DNA of 64,000 bases from Lachnospiraceae bacterium. Lineage in GTDB: Bacteria > Bacillota > Clostridia > Lachnospirales > Lachnospiraceae. The notes beneath the pieces are model-generated. The model saw only the letters and a program-made list of their open reading frames with translations, ran no database searches and had not been told where the DNA came from. Shown here one piece after another: positions 18,535-25,985 of this stretch. The position numbers and the translations under genes were made by a program. Location: NCBI GenBank assembly GCA_003862155.1, contig QOUV01000002.1:62001-126000 (forward strand). The letters are read 5' to 3'. The first letter of the stretch is position 1; each line of letters opens with the position of its first letter.

Positions 18535-18564
18535 ACAACATATATATCTTTTCTTTCCTTTTTC

Positions 18565-18597
18565 AGAGGCGGTCGGTTCTCGACCGTCTCTAATTTT
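18565..18597 (+). terminator. Terminator after the amt-PII gene
   Basis: AGAGgCGGTCG ... CGACCGtCTCT forms a stem around a GTTCT loop and is followed by AATTTTTT. It lies 30 nt after the stop codon. Confidence 0.8.
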
Positions 18598-18599
18598 TT

Positions 18600-18628
18600 G
18601 GGACAGTAGGGACGGTTCTTTTTGTCCC
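18600..18628. repeat. Short REP-like element with GGGACA/TGTCCC ends
   Basis: A 29-bp sequence beginning GGGACAGTAGGGACGGTT and ending CTTTTTGTCCC. Both ends match those of the larger element at 19419-19572 in opposite orientation, so it looks like a minimal internal-deletion form of the same family. Repeats with this end sequence (GGGAC...AGGGACGGTT...GTCCC) are, from memory, common in Firmicutes and resemble REP elements mobilised by IS200-type transposases. Confidence 0.6.
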
Positions 18629-18665
18629 ACTTTTGAAGACTTAGACAGTTGATATTTTTTTGCCC

Positions 18666-18867
18666 GAAGCAGCGCCGCAGATGGCCGGTCTCGCTCCGTA
18701 GGATTTTTCTGTTCGCGTGCGCGCGCCTAATTGCGGCCCTCTTGCCAATGTATGGTTTACATACGTTTATGGTCCAGGCGGGTGGCAACCCGGGCCGCAG
18801 CTAGCGCGCCCGCTCACGACGAAAAATCCTAAGGTCGCGAGCCCGCCTCTATCTGCGGCGCTGCTTC
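18666..18867. other. Long structured hairpin element, copy 1 (possible non-coding RNA)
   Basis: A 202-nt near-perfect hairpin. Outer arms GAAGCAGCGCCGCAGAT (18666-18682) and its exact complement (18851-18867) pair over 17 bp. A partly paired segment follows, then TAGGATTTTTC (18699-18709) with GAAAAATCCTA (18821-18831), a GC-rich segment with GCGCGC on both sides, then GCGGCCC (18733-18739) with GGGCCGC (18792-18798). The loop carries CAATGTATGGTTTACA, CGTTTATGGT and CAGGCGGGTGGC (18746-18786). A second copy at 50317-50513 has the same loop and TAGGATTTT stem, but different outer and inner stems that still pair. No protein-coding potential was accepted. The family is not recognised; strand is unknown. 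Confidence 0.7.
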
Positions 18868-18917
18868 CTGACTCAAAGCCATATATGCCAGCGCTGACAA
18901 GATGGCAGAGGACAAAG

Positions 18918-19400
18918 AAGCTCCGCATGGGAGGGCAATGGGGTAACGATACTGAATTCGTCAGAAATGTCATGAAGCTCCGCGGAGCAGGAAATTATTA
19001 CTATAAGGCTTTTGGATGCCCGATCGCTCCAAACCGCAATGATATCAAGCTCCGCGGAGCAGGAAATTATTAATATAGCGTATCGAAAAGGTGATCTGTC
19101 TCCTTCGGTTATCACCATAGCCCATTGAGAAAGCTTTTTGTGACAAACAAATTTTGAGGTTTTTTCTATTTGGTAAATATTGCTTATTTTGTTACAAATT
19201 CAGTCTTCTGATTTTCAATATACTGTATGAATTCAGAGCTTTGCTACAATGCTGTGTTGCAACTTGATTTGCAAAATGCCTATAGTGATAATGTACTATT
19301 TTTATAATGTACGAGCTTTTAAGACATTTGCTACAAATAAGCTTTGTTACGTTCCATAGTGAAAATGTCGGTAAAATCTTTTGAAAATGCCGCTACAAAT
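18918..19400. repeat. Degenerate two-box repeat array, locus 1
   Basis: This AT-rich stretch holds units made of box A (TTATcAacATAcg-like) and, starting 30 nt later, box B (TGCTcCAAA-like). Clear forward pairs: A 18995 (TTATTACTATAAGG) with B 19025 (CGCTCCAAAC), and A 19212 (TTTTCAATATACTG) with B 19242 (TGCTACAATG). Weaker: A 19067 with B 19097, A near 19302 with B 19329 (TGCTACAAAT), B 19190, B 19391. An inverted A (TATAGTGATAA, 19281-19291) has a weak inverted B in the same register. Two 26-bp identical repeats beginning AAGCTCCGCGGAGCAGG (18975-19000, 19047-19072) overlap the first two units; a degenerate third starts at 18918. The array is the counterpart of 50779-51149. Confidence 0.55.
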
Positions 19401-19418
19401 CTTTACAATTCAGATTTT

Positions 19419-19572
19419 GGGACAAAAAGAGCGGTTCGCCGTTTCCGTTCTGACTTCGTCCTTCGGACTCGTCAATCGCGGACGGCTATCGCATAGGTGG
19501 TTTATAATGCTCTCGCTTCGTCCTGCGGACTCGCGACAGCATAACAACCGCTCTAACCGTCCCTGGTGTCCC
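19419..19572. repeat. REP/MITE-like element folding as a closed three-way junction
   Basis: The ends GGGACA (19419-19424) and TGTCCC (19567-19572) pair. Inside, AGAGCGGTT (19428-19436) pairs with AACCGCTCT (19546-19554) and encloses two hairpins that share CTTCGTCC-CGGACTCG. The second hairpin is nearly perfect (GGTT-ATGCT-TCGC-GTCC with GGAC-GCGA-AGCAT-AACC). No transposase is encoded, so it is non-autonomous. Its right end runs into the radical SAM gene and supplies the last residues and the stop codon of that gene. Confidence 0.65.
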
Positions 19573-20452
19573 AGTTGCGGAGGGTGTTGAGCACCCTCTT
19601 TTTGTTTGCGCTCCACTTCGGTTCGACCAGAAGCGACTTCGGACCGTCGCCTGTGAGGCGGTGGATTATTATGTCGTCTGGCAGAATTTCGAGAGCTTCG
19701 TACACGAGACTGCAGTACTCTTCGAGAGTAAGTATATGAAAATGTGCATCTAAATATTCCTGATAAAGAGGGGTGCCCCTCAGGACATGAAGGAGCTGGA
19801 TTTTGATGCCGTCGCCCGGCTTTAAAAGAGACGATAAAAAACAAATCGTATTCATCATGTCGTCCCTGTTTTCGCCTGGAAGTCCGAAGATCACATGCAC
19901 GATCACGGTCACGCCGATTTCTTTAAGTCTTCTATAGGCATCGGTAAAAACTTCCAGATCATAGCCTCTGTTAATATGTGCAGCGGTTGCATTGTTTACA
20001 GTCTGAAGCCCCAGCTCAATCCAGACAGGTTTTATCATGTTGAGATTGCGGATCATTTCAATTTTATCTGGCTTGAGGCAATCCGGCCTCGTGCCAAGCG
20101 ATAAAATCACGATCTCCGGACGATTGATCGTCTCGGTGTAAAGCTTTGAGAGCCTTTTCGTATCGCCGTATGTATTCGTATAAGATTGAAAATATGCTAT
20201 GTAGCGGCGGTCCTCTGGCTTTATCCGCGCAGGAATCTTGGCGTCGACCCTTTTTCGGGCAAGAAGAATCTGCTTATCGATATCTTCAAAAGGCGCGGCA
20301 AAATCTCCGCTCCCGCCGGCGGAGCAGAATGTGCAGCCACCGGTGGAAATATTACCGTCGCGGTTCGGACAGGTACAGCCGGAACTAAGAGAGAGCTTGT
20401 AAATTTTCTGGCCATACTCACTTTTCAGGATTTCGGAGATCATTTTATGCAT
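19553..20452 (-). CDS. TIGR01212-family (YhcC-like) radical SAM protein
   Basis: About 299 residues on the minus strand. The N-terminal cluster motif is typical of this family: LSSGCTCPNRDG followed by GGCTFC. Further family segments are YIAYFQSYTNTYG, LSLGTRPDC, WIELGLQTV and VHVIFGLPGENRDDMM. The iron-sulfur cluster would cleave S-adenosylmethionine; the substrate of this family is not established. The final residues (RNWDTRDG and stop) are encoded by the end of the REP-like element at 19419-19572, so the original C-terminus has probably been replaced. A second ATG three codons downstream of the first is an alternative start. It has its own promoter. Confidence 0.88.
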   Translation of the reverse strand: MHKMISEILKSEYGQKIYKLSLSSGCTCPNRDGNISTGGCTFCSAGGSGDFAAPFEDIDKQILLARKRVDAKIPARIKPEDRRYIAYFQSYTNTYGDTKRLSKLYTETINRPEIVILSLGTRPDCLKPDKIEMIRNLNMIKPVWIELGLQTVNNATAAHINRGYDLEVFTDAYRRLKEIGVTVIVHVIFGLPGENRDDMMNTICFLSSLLKPGDGIKIQLLHVLRGTPLYQEYLDAHFHILTLEEYCSLVYEALEILPDDIIIHRLTGDGPKSLLVEPKWSANKKRVLNTLRNWDTRDG

Positions 20453-20497
20453 GGGAAATATAATACTCCAGCTTTCAAATTGAAAAATTTCCGATTA

Positions 20498-20526
20498 ATT
20501 ATAGACCTAAAGATACAAATATACAA
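20498..20526 (-). promoter_or_regulatory. Promoter of the radical SAM gene
   Basis: On the minus strand TTGTAT (20521-20526), a 17-bp spacer and a perfect TATAAT (20498-20503). The leader to the ATG at 20452 would be about 40 nt. Confidence 0.55.
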
Positions 20527-20636
20527 TTCGCTGCGACAGGTATTTTTACATTTACAGAGATATATTTCTCGAAAAATGGTAAAATAAGATGTATTTAGTT
20601 TTAATTCTAATAATATAACACATGGAGGGAACTAAG

Positions 20637-21259
20637 ATGAGTGAAAAAAAGAAAACATGTCTTATCAAAATTCTGGGACTGGTTTTGATCGCAGTTGTAT
20701 CAATTTTTATTCTCGCGCAAACAATACCAAAATCTTTTATCGTTCGAAATTCTTTCAAGAGCCTGGATAAAAGTAAAAACACGGTCATGGCGATGACGGG
20801 TGTTACGCTCGGCGTGTCGTCTGTAGTGGCTTTTCAGATCTGGCGTGTGGAGAATATCTTAAGTATGTTGATACAACAATTTCGAGCTCTAAGGACAACA
20901 CAAGCAAAATAAAAAATAATATCAATGATTCATCTGACGATAAGAATGTTCTTGAAAAAATCGGGTCAGCACTACAGACAGCAGCAAATGGTGTTGCCAA
21001 TGTAATGGAAAAAATCAATAATATGGTCAGGAAATTTATTAATTCTGTAGCCATTTTATTAGTCTCAACCTTCTTGGTTCCTCTGATCATTGCGATATTT
21101 TTCGTATGGTTATTGAAACAGGTATTTAACATTGATCTCCAAAAAGAAGGGACAAAGGTAAAAGACAAGCTCGAAAAGGATCTGGCGGCAGAAAAAGAGC
21201 TGATTCGTAAAGAGAAAAAATCAGCTGAAAAAGAGAAAAAAATTGTCGACAAGGAATGA
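20637..21259 (+). pseudogene. Small membrane protein gene disrupted by a frameshift
   Basis: A good start (GGAGGG, 7 nt, ATG 20637) opens a frame with a transmembrane helix (LIKILGLVLIAVVSIFILAQ) and the segment TGVTLGVSSVVAF. Near 20835 the sensible reading moves to the frame that continues SSKDNTSKIKNNINDSSDDK, then a second helix (INSVAILLVSTFLVPLIIAI) and a Lys/Glu-rich coiled-coil tail to 21259. The organisation resembles Firmicute membrane proteins of about 200 residues that I recall annotated as hypothetical. A single indel explains the break; a sequencing error is possible. It lies beside another fragment. Confidence 0.55.
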
Positions 21260-21271
21260 CTCAGGGGATGA

Positions 21272-21640
21272 CTTCATGGAAATTTTATCGTCGATCTCCA
21301 GGATCTTACGAAAAATGACATTATTGAAGATCCGGACACGAAGACGCTTACCATTCAAATCGATCATGCAAAGCTCGATGATATCAGCATTGACTTCAAT
21401 AAAGTTATCATCGATGAAGTAAATGCCTCATTTATTAACAGAAGCGATATAAAAATGTCGGCAAAGGAATACAACACTATCGAGAAGGCTCTTACCGCTA
21501 AGCTTGAAAATAAATTCAATACTGAAGAGAACTTAAAGAAGGCTGATGACATCGCATTAAAGCAGGTCTGGAAAATTTACGAGCCGCTGGTAAATGCGGT
21601 GGACTCCGGGTATACGTTGAAAGTAGTTTTTAAAAATTAA
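21272..21640 (+). pseudogene. C-terminal fragment of a DUF4230-like protein
   Basis: An open frame without a start codon follows an in-frame TGA at 21269-21271. It reads FIVDLQDLTKNDIIEDPDTK, then KLDDISIDFNKV and LKQVWKIYEPLVNAV to the stop at 21640. The pattern (a 'DLxxLxxxDI' strand, short acidic turns, then a long helix) resembles the second half of DUF4230 proteins. An internal ATG at 21455 would give only 61 residues. The missing first half and the frameshifted gene just upstream mark this as decayed DNA. Confidence 0.5.
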
Positions 21641-21674
21641 ATCCGCCATTTTTGGAAGAAGAAAGGTAGAAACA

Positions 21675-22376
21675 ATGGACAGAACGCAGATCCGGGAGGA
21701 ACTCATTAGACATTCAGATGAAAAATACAAGAAATTTTCAGCCGGACTGCTTCCCGGCGTGAACTCGATCCTTGGTGTGCGGCTCCCTGAACTTCGAAAA
21801 ATAGCGAAGCGGCTTGCAGGTGAAGGCTGGCGAGAAAATTTACAGCAGCTTTCAGATGACACATTCGAAGAAATAATGCTTCAGGGCATGGTTATCGGAT
21901 ATGCGAAATGCCCGGCAGATGAGAGACTTCAAATTATCAAAGAGTTTGTGCCGAAGATAGACAACTGGTCAGTCTGCGACAGCTTCTGCACTGGACTAAA
22001 ATTTGTAAGATCGGAACAGGAACTCGTCTTTAATTTTTTAAAGCCGTATATTGAATCAGAAAAAGAATTCGAACAGCGATTTGCTGCAGTGATCCTGCTC
22101 GACTATTTTATTGATGAAACCTGGCTTTCCCTCACCGTGAACGCACTTATGCAGATAAATGCAAAGGCATATTATGCGAAGATGGCAGTGGCATGGGCGA
22201 TGGCAGAATGCTATCTGCATTTTCCAGAACAGATCATGCCAATTTTAAAAAATAACAATCTCGACACGGAAGTCCAGCAGAAGACTCTCCAGAAGATCAT
22301 CGAATCGAGAACGATCTCGTCTGAGACGCGCGAAGAGATTCGCGCAATGAAGAGAGCGGCTTTGAAAGCTAAGTGA
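21675..22376 (+). CDS. AlkD-like DNA alkylation repair protein
   Basis: 233 residues of HEAT-like helical repeats with the family hallmarks LLPGVNSILGVRLPELRKIA, YAKCPADERL, PKIDNWSVCDSFC and ILLDYFID. AlkD proteins are DNA glycosylases that remove bulky or cationic alkylated bases without flipping them out. The start has a moderate Shine-Dalgarno (AAAGG). A hairpin terminator follows, and the gene appears to be a single-gene unit between decayed DNA and the minus-strand surE. Confidence 0.9.
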   Translation: MDRTQIREELIRHSDEKYKKFSAGLLPGVNSILGVRLPELRKIAKRLAGEGWRENLQQLSDDTFEEIMLQGMVIGYAKCPADERLQIIKEFVPKIDNWSVCDSFCTGLKFVRSEQELVFNFLKPYIESEKEFEQRFAAVILLDYFIDETWLSLTVNALMQINAKAYYAKMAVAWAMAECYLHFPEQIMPILKNNNLDTEVQQKTLQKIIESRTISSETREEIRAMKRAALKAK

Positions 22377-22391
22377 ATTTTTAGATTCATC

Positions 22392-22431
22392 AACAGGACC
22401 CGCTGCAGATTTTGCGGCAGGCCCTGTTTTT
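22392..22431. terminator. Terminator between the AlkD-like gene and surE
   Basis: AACAGGaCCcGCTGCA and TTGCGGCAGGCCCTGTT form a long stem with a GATT loop and a T run. It lies between convergent genes and could serve both. Confidence 0.75.
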
Positions 22432-22451
22432 GCGCGGGAAAAATTGCATCG

Positions 22452-23201
22452 CTACGAAATATTCGTGACCGTTCCAATTGACACATAGTTGTCAAAGAGT
22501 GCTTTTAAGTCTGTACCTTCGGCTGCGGTATTTCTTCTGGTGCCATTGACGTGGCAGACATATCTGCCGGTGGTGTCGGGCTTCATTGTGTAGCGGTCTT
22601 CGAATAATACGTCAGATGATACAGTGCGGTCGCGGAGAATCCCGCGGCACTCGTTCAGGTGGCACATTGGAAAATTGACATTCCAGATCTGGTTTGCAGG
22701 AAGTCGTTTATCTATAAGCTCTGCGATGATGTCGCGAAGATAGCGGTCGGTCACCTCGTGGATGCTGTTCGCGCGGTTTGCAAAGTCAGCGCCTTCTGAA
22801 AAGGCGATCGCGGTGATACCCTGAAAGGCGGCTTCAAGCGCAGCGCCGATCGTCGCTGAGTACTGGGTATCGGTGGCTGCATTGTAGCCGAAATTGATGC
22901 CTGAAAATACGACATCAGGTTTTTCTGGTACGATGTTTAGAATGCCGATTCTGGCACAGTCCGCGGGCGTTCCGCTGCAGGCGAAAGCATGGATTTTGTG
23001 CGACTCGTCATCAGTTTTAACAGGAAAATCTGCTGGCCATACGTAAAAATCCCGGTTTAGTGTCACTCTGTGTGACATTGAGCTTCGCTCGCCCTCGGGC
23101 GCAACGACCCAGACGTCGCCAAATTCGAGAGCAGCCTGTGCAAGGCGGATTATGCCGCCGGATTTTATTCCATCATCATTTGTAATCAGTATTTTTCTCA
23201 T
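22452..23201 (-). CDS. surE: 5'/3'-nucleotidase SurE
   Basis: 249 residues. The N-terminal metal site ILITNDDGI, the serine region EGERSSMSH, and PDVVFSGINFGYN carrying the asparagine ligand are all present. SurE hydrolyses nucleoside 5'- or 3'-monophosphates and is metal dependent. Only 4 bp separate it from the upstream MATE gene, so the two probably form one transcript. Confidence 0.95.
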   Translation of the reverse strand: MRKILITNDDGIKSGGIIRLAQAALEFGDVWVVAPEGERSSMSHRVTLNRDFYVWPADFPVKTDDESHKIHAFACSGTPADCARIGILNIVPEKPDVVFSGINFGYNAATDTQYSATIGAALEAAFQGITAIAFSEGADFANRANSIHEVTDRYLRDIIAELIDKRLPANQIWNVNFPMCHLNECRGILRDRTVSSDVLFEDRYTMKPDTTGRYVCHVNGTRRNTAAEGTDLKALFDNYVSIGTVTNIS

Positions 23202-23205
23202 ATTT

Positions 23206-24552
23206 TTAGTATTTGTACTTCTTCTGGTATTTGACCAGCATGAAAATCGTAAGTATCAGGCAGACGCCGTCCGATGCTATGATGGCGCCCCAGAGCCCGT
23301 CCGGACCGATCAGGAGAGGCAGCAGGTAAATGCAGAGAAGCTGCATGACAAGCGACCTGGCAACTGAAAGGATGGCTGAGATCAGGCCGTTGTTTAAGGC
23401 TGTAAAAAAGCTCGAGCCGTAAATATTAAAGCCCATGAAAAGGAAGGCGATAACATAGATCCGGAAAGCGTGGACTGTCAGCTGGGAAAGCTGCGGATCG
23501 TACCCGACGAAGATGTTCACGAGGAATTTTGAAAGAAGTTCCGCGATGACCGTAAGGGCAATGGCAGCGCCAGCGATCATTTTCATAGAAGTTCGGAAGA
23601 CGTTTCTCAACTCCTTATGGTTCTGGGCGCCGTAGTTGTATCCGGTGACCGGGGCCATGCCCATCGAATATCCAAAGTAAATGCCGACGAAAATGAAGTT
23701 TACATACATTATAACGCCGTAGGCTGCGACTCCGTTCTGACCGAAATATTTCATAAGCTGCAGATTGTAGAGCATGCCGACGATAGAGGATGCGCAGTCT
23801 GACAGAAATTCCGATGAACCGTTGGTGCAGGTTTTGAGAAGTGCGTGACCGTTCATGTGAGTTCTTCCAAGGCGCAGAAGCGACTTGTTTTTTGGACTGA
23901 AAAAATAGATGAGTGGGATGGTGCCTCCAATGATCTCACAAGTTACGGTGGCCCAGGCTGCACCGGCGAGTCCAAACCCAAATACGCCGACGAACAGCCA
24001 GTCGAGGAACATGTTCGTGCATCCTGCCATAATGGTCACAGCCAGACCGAGCTTGGGTTTTTCAGCTGTAACTGTAAAACTCTGGAACATGTTTTGCAGC
24101 AGGAAAAATGGGAGACTTACCATATTTATCCTGATGTAGAGGACAGAATACGGAAGCATCTTTGGCGTTGCGCCGAGAAGTTTTGACATTGCCGGGGCGA
24201 CAGTGATTCCAAAAATTGAAAACACGACGCCGCAGACGATAAGAGTATAAGTCAGCAGCGAAAAAATCTCGTTGGCTTTTTTCCTGTTGCCTATTCCCAA
24301 AGTCATAGATACGAGAGCTGTGCCTCCGGTTCCGAACATGAAACCGACTGCAGAAAGTATCATTATAAACGGCATTACCAGATTTAATGACGCAAATGGA
24401 GTCGCGCCGGCGTAGTTTGATACGAAATATCCATCTACCATTCCGTAGATCGAAGAGAAGATCATCATACCAATCGAAGGCAGAGAAAACCGTATCATCC
24501 TGCCGGGAGTGAAGTGGTCTGAAAGTTTAATTTTTGAATTAGTTTTCCTCAT
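23206..24552 (-). CDS. MATE-family multidrug/sodium antiporter
   Basis: 448 residues with about 12 transmembrane helices in two halves. MATE signatures include LPSIGMMIFSSIYGMVDGYF, GVAAYGVIMYVNFIFVGIYF and MGMAPVTGYNYGAQN. It belongs to the DinF/NorM-like group with exports of unknown range. It is the first gene of a MATE-surE unit. The promoter lies so close that the mRNA leader may be only a few nucleotides long. Confidence 0.94.
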   Translation of the reverse strand: MRKTNSKIKLSDHFTPGRMIRFSLPSIGMMIFSSIYGMVDGYFVSNYAGATPFASLNLVMPFIMILSAVGFMFGTGGTALVSMTLGIGNRKKANEIFSLLTYTLIVCGVVFSIFGITVAPAMSKLLGATPKMLPYSVLYIRINMVSLPFFLLQNMFQSFTVTAEKPKLGLAVTIMAGCTNMFLDWLFVGVFGFGLAGAAWATVTCEIIGGTIPLIYFFSPKNKSLLRLGRTHMNGHALLKTCTNGSSEFLSDCASSIVGMLYNLQLMKYFGQNGVAAYGVIMYVNFIFVGIYFGYSMGMAPVTGYNYGAQNHKELRNVFRTSMKMIAGAAIALTVIAELLSKFLVNIFVGYDPQLSQLTVHAFRIYVIAFLFMGFNIYGSSFFTALNNGLISAILSVARSLVMQLLCIYLLPLLIGPDGLWGAIIASDGVCLILTIFMLVKYQKKYKY

Positions 24553-24561
24553 ATTTCATCT

Positions 24562-24590
24562 ATTATATTAATATTTGACATATATATCAA
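24562..24590 (-). promoter_or_regulatory. Promoter of the MATE-surE unit
   Basis: On the minus strand TTGATA (24585-24590), a 17-bp spacer and a perfect TATAAT (24562-24567). The ATG of the MATE gene lies 9 bp beyond the -10 box, so the predicted leader is about 3 nt with no room for a Shine-Dalgarno site. Confidence 0.65.
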
Positions 24591-24769
24591 GTGTGGTGAA
24601 ATTTTATAAGGTTGTGGGGGCAGAAATACCAGAATAGTCATATTGTTTATTTTAGAAAAAAGCAGTAGAATGAGTTTGTGAATCAGCACTTTACCAAAAA
24701 GGAAAGAAAAATATGGTATATCAGTTCAGTGATGAAGTCAGATAAAACATATGAGAAAGAGGTGCGAAA

Positions 24770-25816
24770 ATGATTAAGAAAAAAATAGCTTCGGTTTTGG
24801 TTTTGAGTGGTTTGCTTATTGGCTTAGTGAATTTTTCGCTGCCGCAAAGCATGGTGAGGGCACAGGCGGCGAAAAAAGCCAAAACTGTAAAAATAACGAT
24901 TTCTGCCGCTGGTGACTGCACGCTTGGCGTAGACAGCAGATTCAATAATCGTTTTAATGAGAAGTACAATGCCAAGGGCAGCTCATATTTCCTTAATAAA
25001 GTAAAAAGTGTATTTTCGAAGGACGATCTGACTATCGTAAATCTTGAAGGAACACTTACAAACAGCACGAACAGGGCGAGAAAGAAGTTTACTTTTAAAG
25101 GGAAGAATGAATATACGCAGATTCTTAAGAAGGGAAGCGTTGAGGCAGTGACTGTCGCCAACAACCATTCGATGGATTTTGGAACACAGGGATTTAATGA
25201 TACGAAAAGGGCTGTAAGAGGCGCCGGCATCAGATGCTTCGGTTACGATGCGATATCCTACAAGACGATAAAGGGTGAAAAAATAGCCATGATCGGTGTA
25301 AATGCTCTTTCGTCCCAGGGCAATAAGAACGCCTACGTAAAATCTCTTATAAATAAAGCAAAGAAACAGAAACCAAATCTTATTATCATCTACTTTCATT
25401 GGGGAATTGAGGGAAGCTCCAGACCGAACAGCACCCAGGTGCAGCTGGCACACAATTCAATAAACTGGGGCGCCGACCTTGTACTCGGCTCACATCCGCA
25501 TGTACTTCAGGGAATAGAGAAGTACAAGGGCAAATACATAGTCTACAGTATGGGCAACTTCTGTTTCGGAGGAAACTCAAATCCAAGAGACAAGGATACG
25601 ATGATCTTCCAGCAAACCTTCACTTTCAAAAACAAAAAACTTACTTCTAAAAAAGCAGCAAAAGTCTTACCATGCTCGCTCTCAGGCGTATGGAATACAA
25701 ATGATTTCCAGCCACACCTGCTTACCGGTTCAGAGAAGACCCGCGTCAGAAACAAAATCAACGCCAGGAGCAGTGGGATGAATACGAAGATCAGGCAGAA
25801 TGGGTCGCTTACCTGA
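24770..25816 (+). CDS. CapA-family (poly-gamma-glutamate capsule type) secreted protein
   Basis: 348 residues with an N-terminal signal peptide or anchor (KIASVLVLSGLLIGLVNFSL). The PGA_cap metallophosphatase-like fold is clear from ISAAGDCTLG, TIVNLEGTLT, VTVANNHSMDFG, IIYFHWGIE, VLGSHPHVLQG and YIVYSMGNFCFGG. The family is related to calcineurin-like phosphoesterases and includes CapA/PgsA. No capB, capC or capE genes are near, so a role in capsule synthesis is not supported by context; a wall or phosphate-related hydrolase is equally possible. A Shine-Dalgarno GAAAGAGGTG precedes the ATG. Confidence 0.9.
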   Translation: MIKKKIASVLVLSGLLIGLVNFSLPQSMVRAQAAKKAKTVKITISAAGDCTLGVDSRFNNRFNEKYNAKGSSYFLNKVKSVFSKDDLTIVNLEGTLTNSTNRARKKFTFKGKNEYTQILKKGSVEAVTVANNHSMDFGTQGFNDTKRAVRGAGIRCFGYDAISYKTIKGEKIAMIGVNALSSQGNKNAYVKSLINKAKKQKPNLIIIYFHWGIEGSSRPNSTQVQLAHNSINWGADLVLGSHPHVLQGIEKYKGKYIVYSMGNFCFGGNSNPRDKDTMIFQQTFTFKNKKLTSKKAAKVLPCSLSGVWNTNDFQPHLLTGSEKTRVRNKINARSSGMNTKIRQNGSLT

Positions 25817-25985
25817 TCCTTTACAGACTAGTTGGACGAGATTTCAAAAATCTGTTCTACCTGTAAATCTCGATAAAGATAAAAAGCAGATGGAACGCAA
25901 CAAGGAAGCCGAGAAAGTGATTAATAATGCTGCAGATGTGGCATGACAGTTTGTTTTGGAGAATCTTCAAAAGGGCATAGACTAT
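25817..25985 (+). other. Short intergenic stretch with hairpin and coding remnant
   Basis: CGAGATTT (25837-25844) and AAATCTCG (25865-25872) form a perfect 8-bp stem with no T run. Directly after it, a frame without a start reads DKDKKQMERNKEAEKV and stops at TGA 25944-25946, which looks like the tail of a lost gene. Confidence 0.35.

Noticed and set aside
18717-19073. 118-codon frame through the hairpin element and repeats
   Set aside because: It crosses the structured element, contains the repeated KLRGAGNY from the 26-bp repeats, has no ribosome site and no coding-like composition.
19410-19844. 144-codon minus-strand frame at the end of the radical SAM gene
   Set aside because: It overlaps the strongly supported radical SAM gene in another frame and continues through the repeat element.
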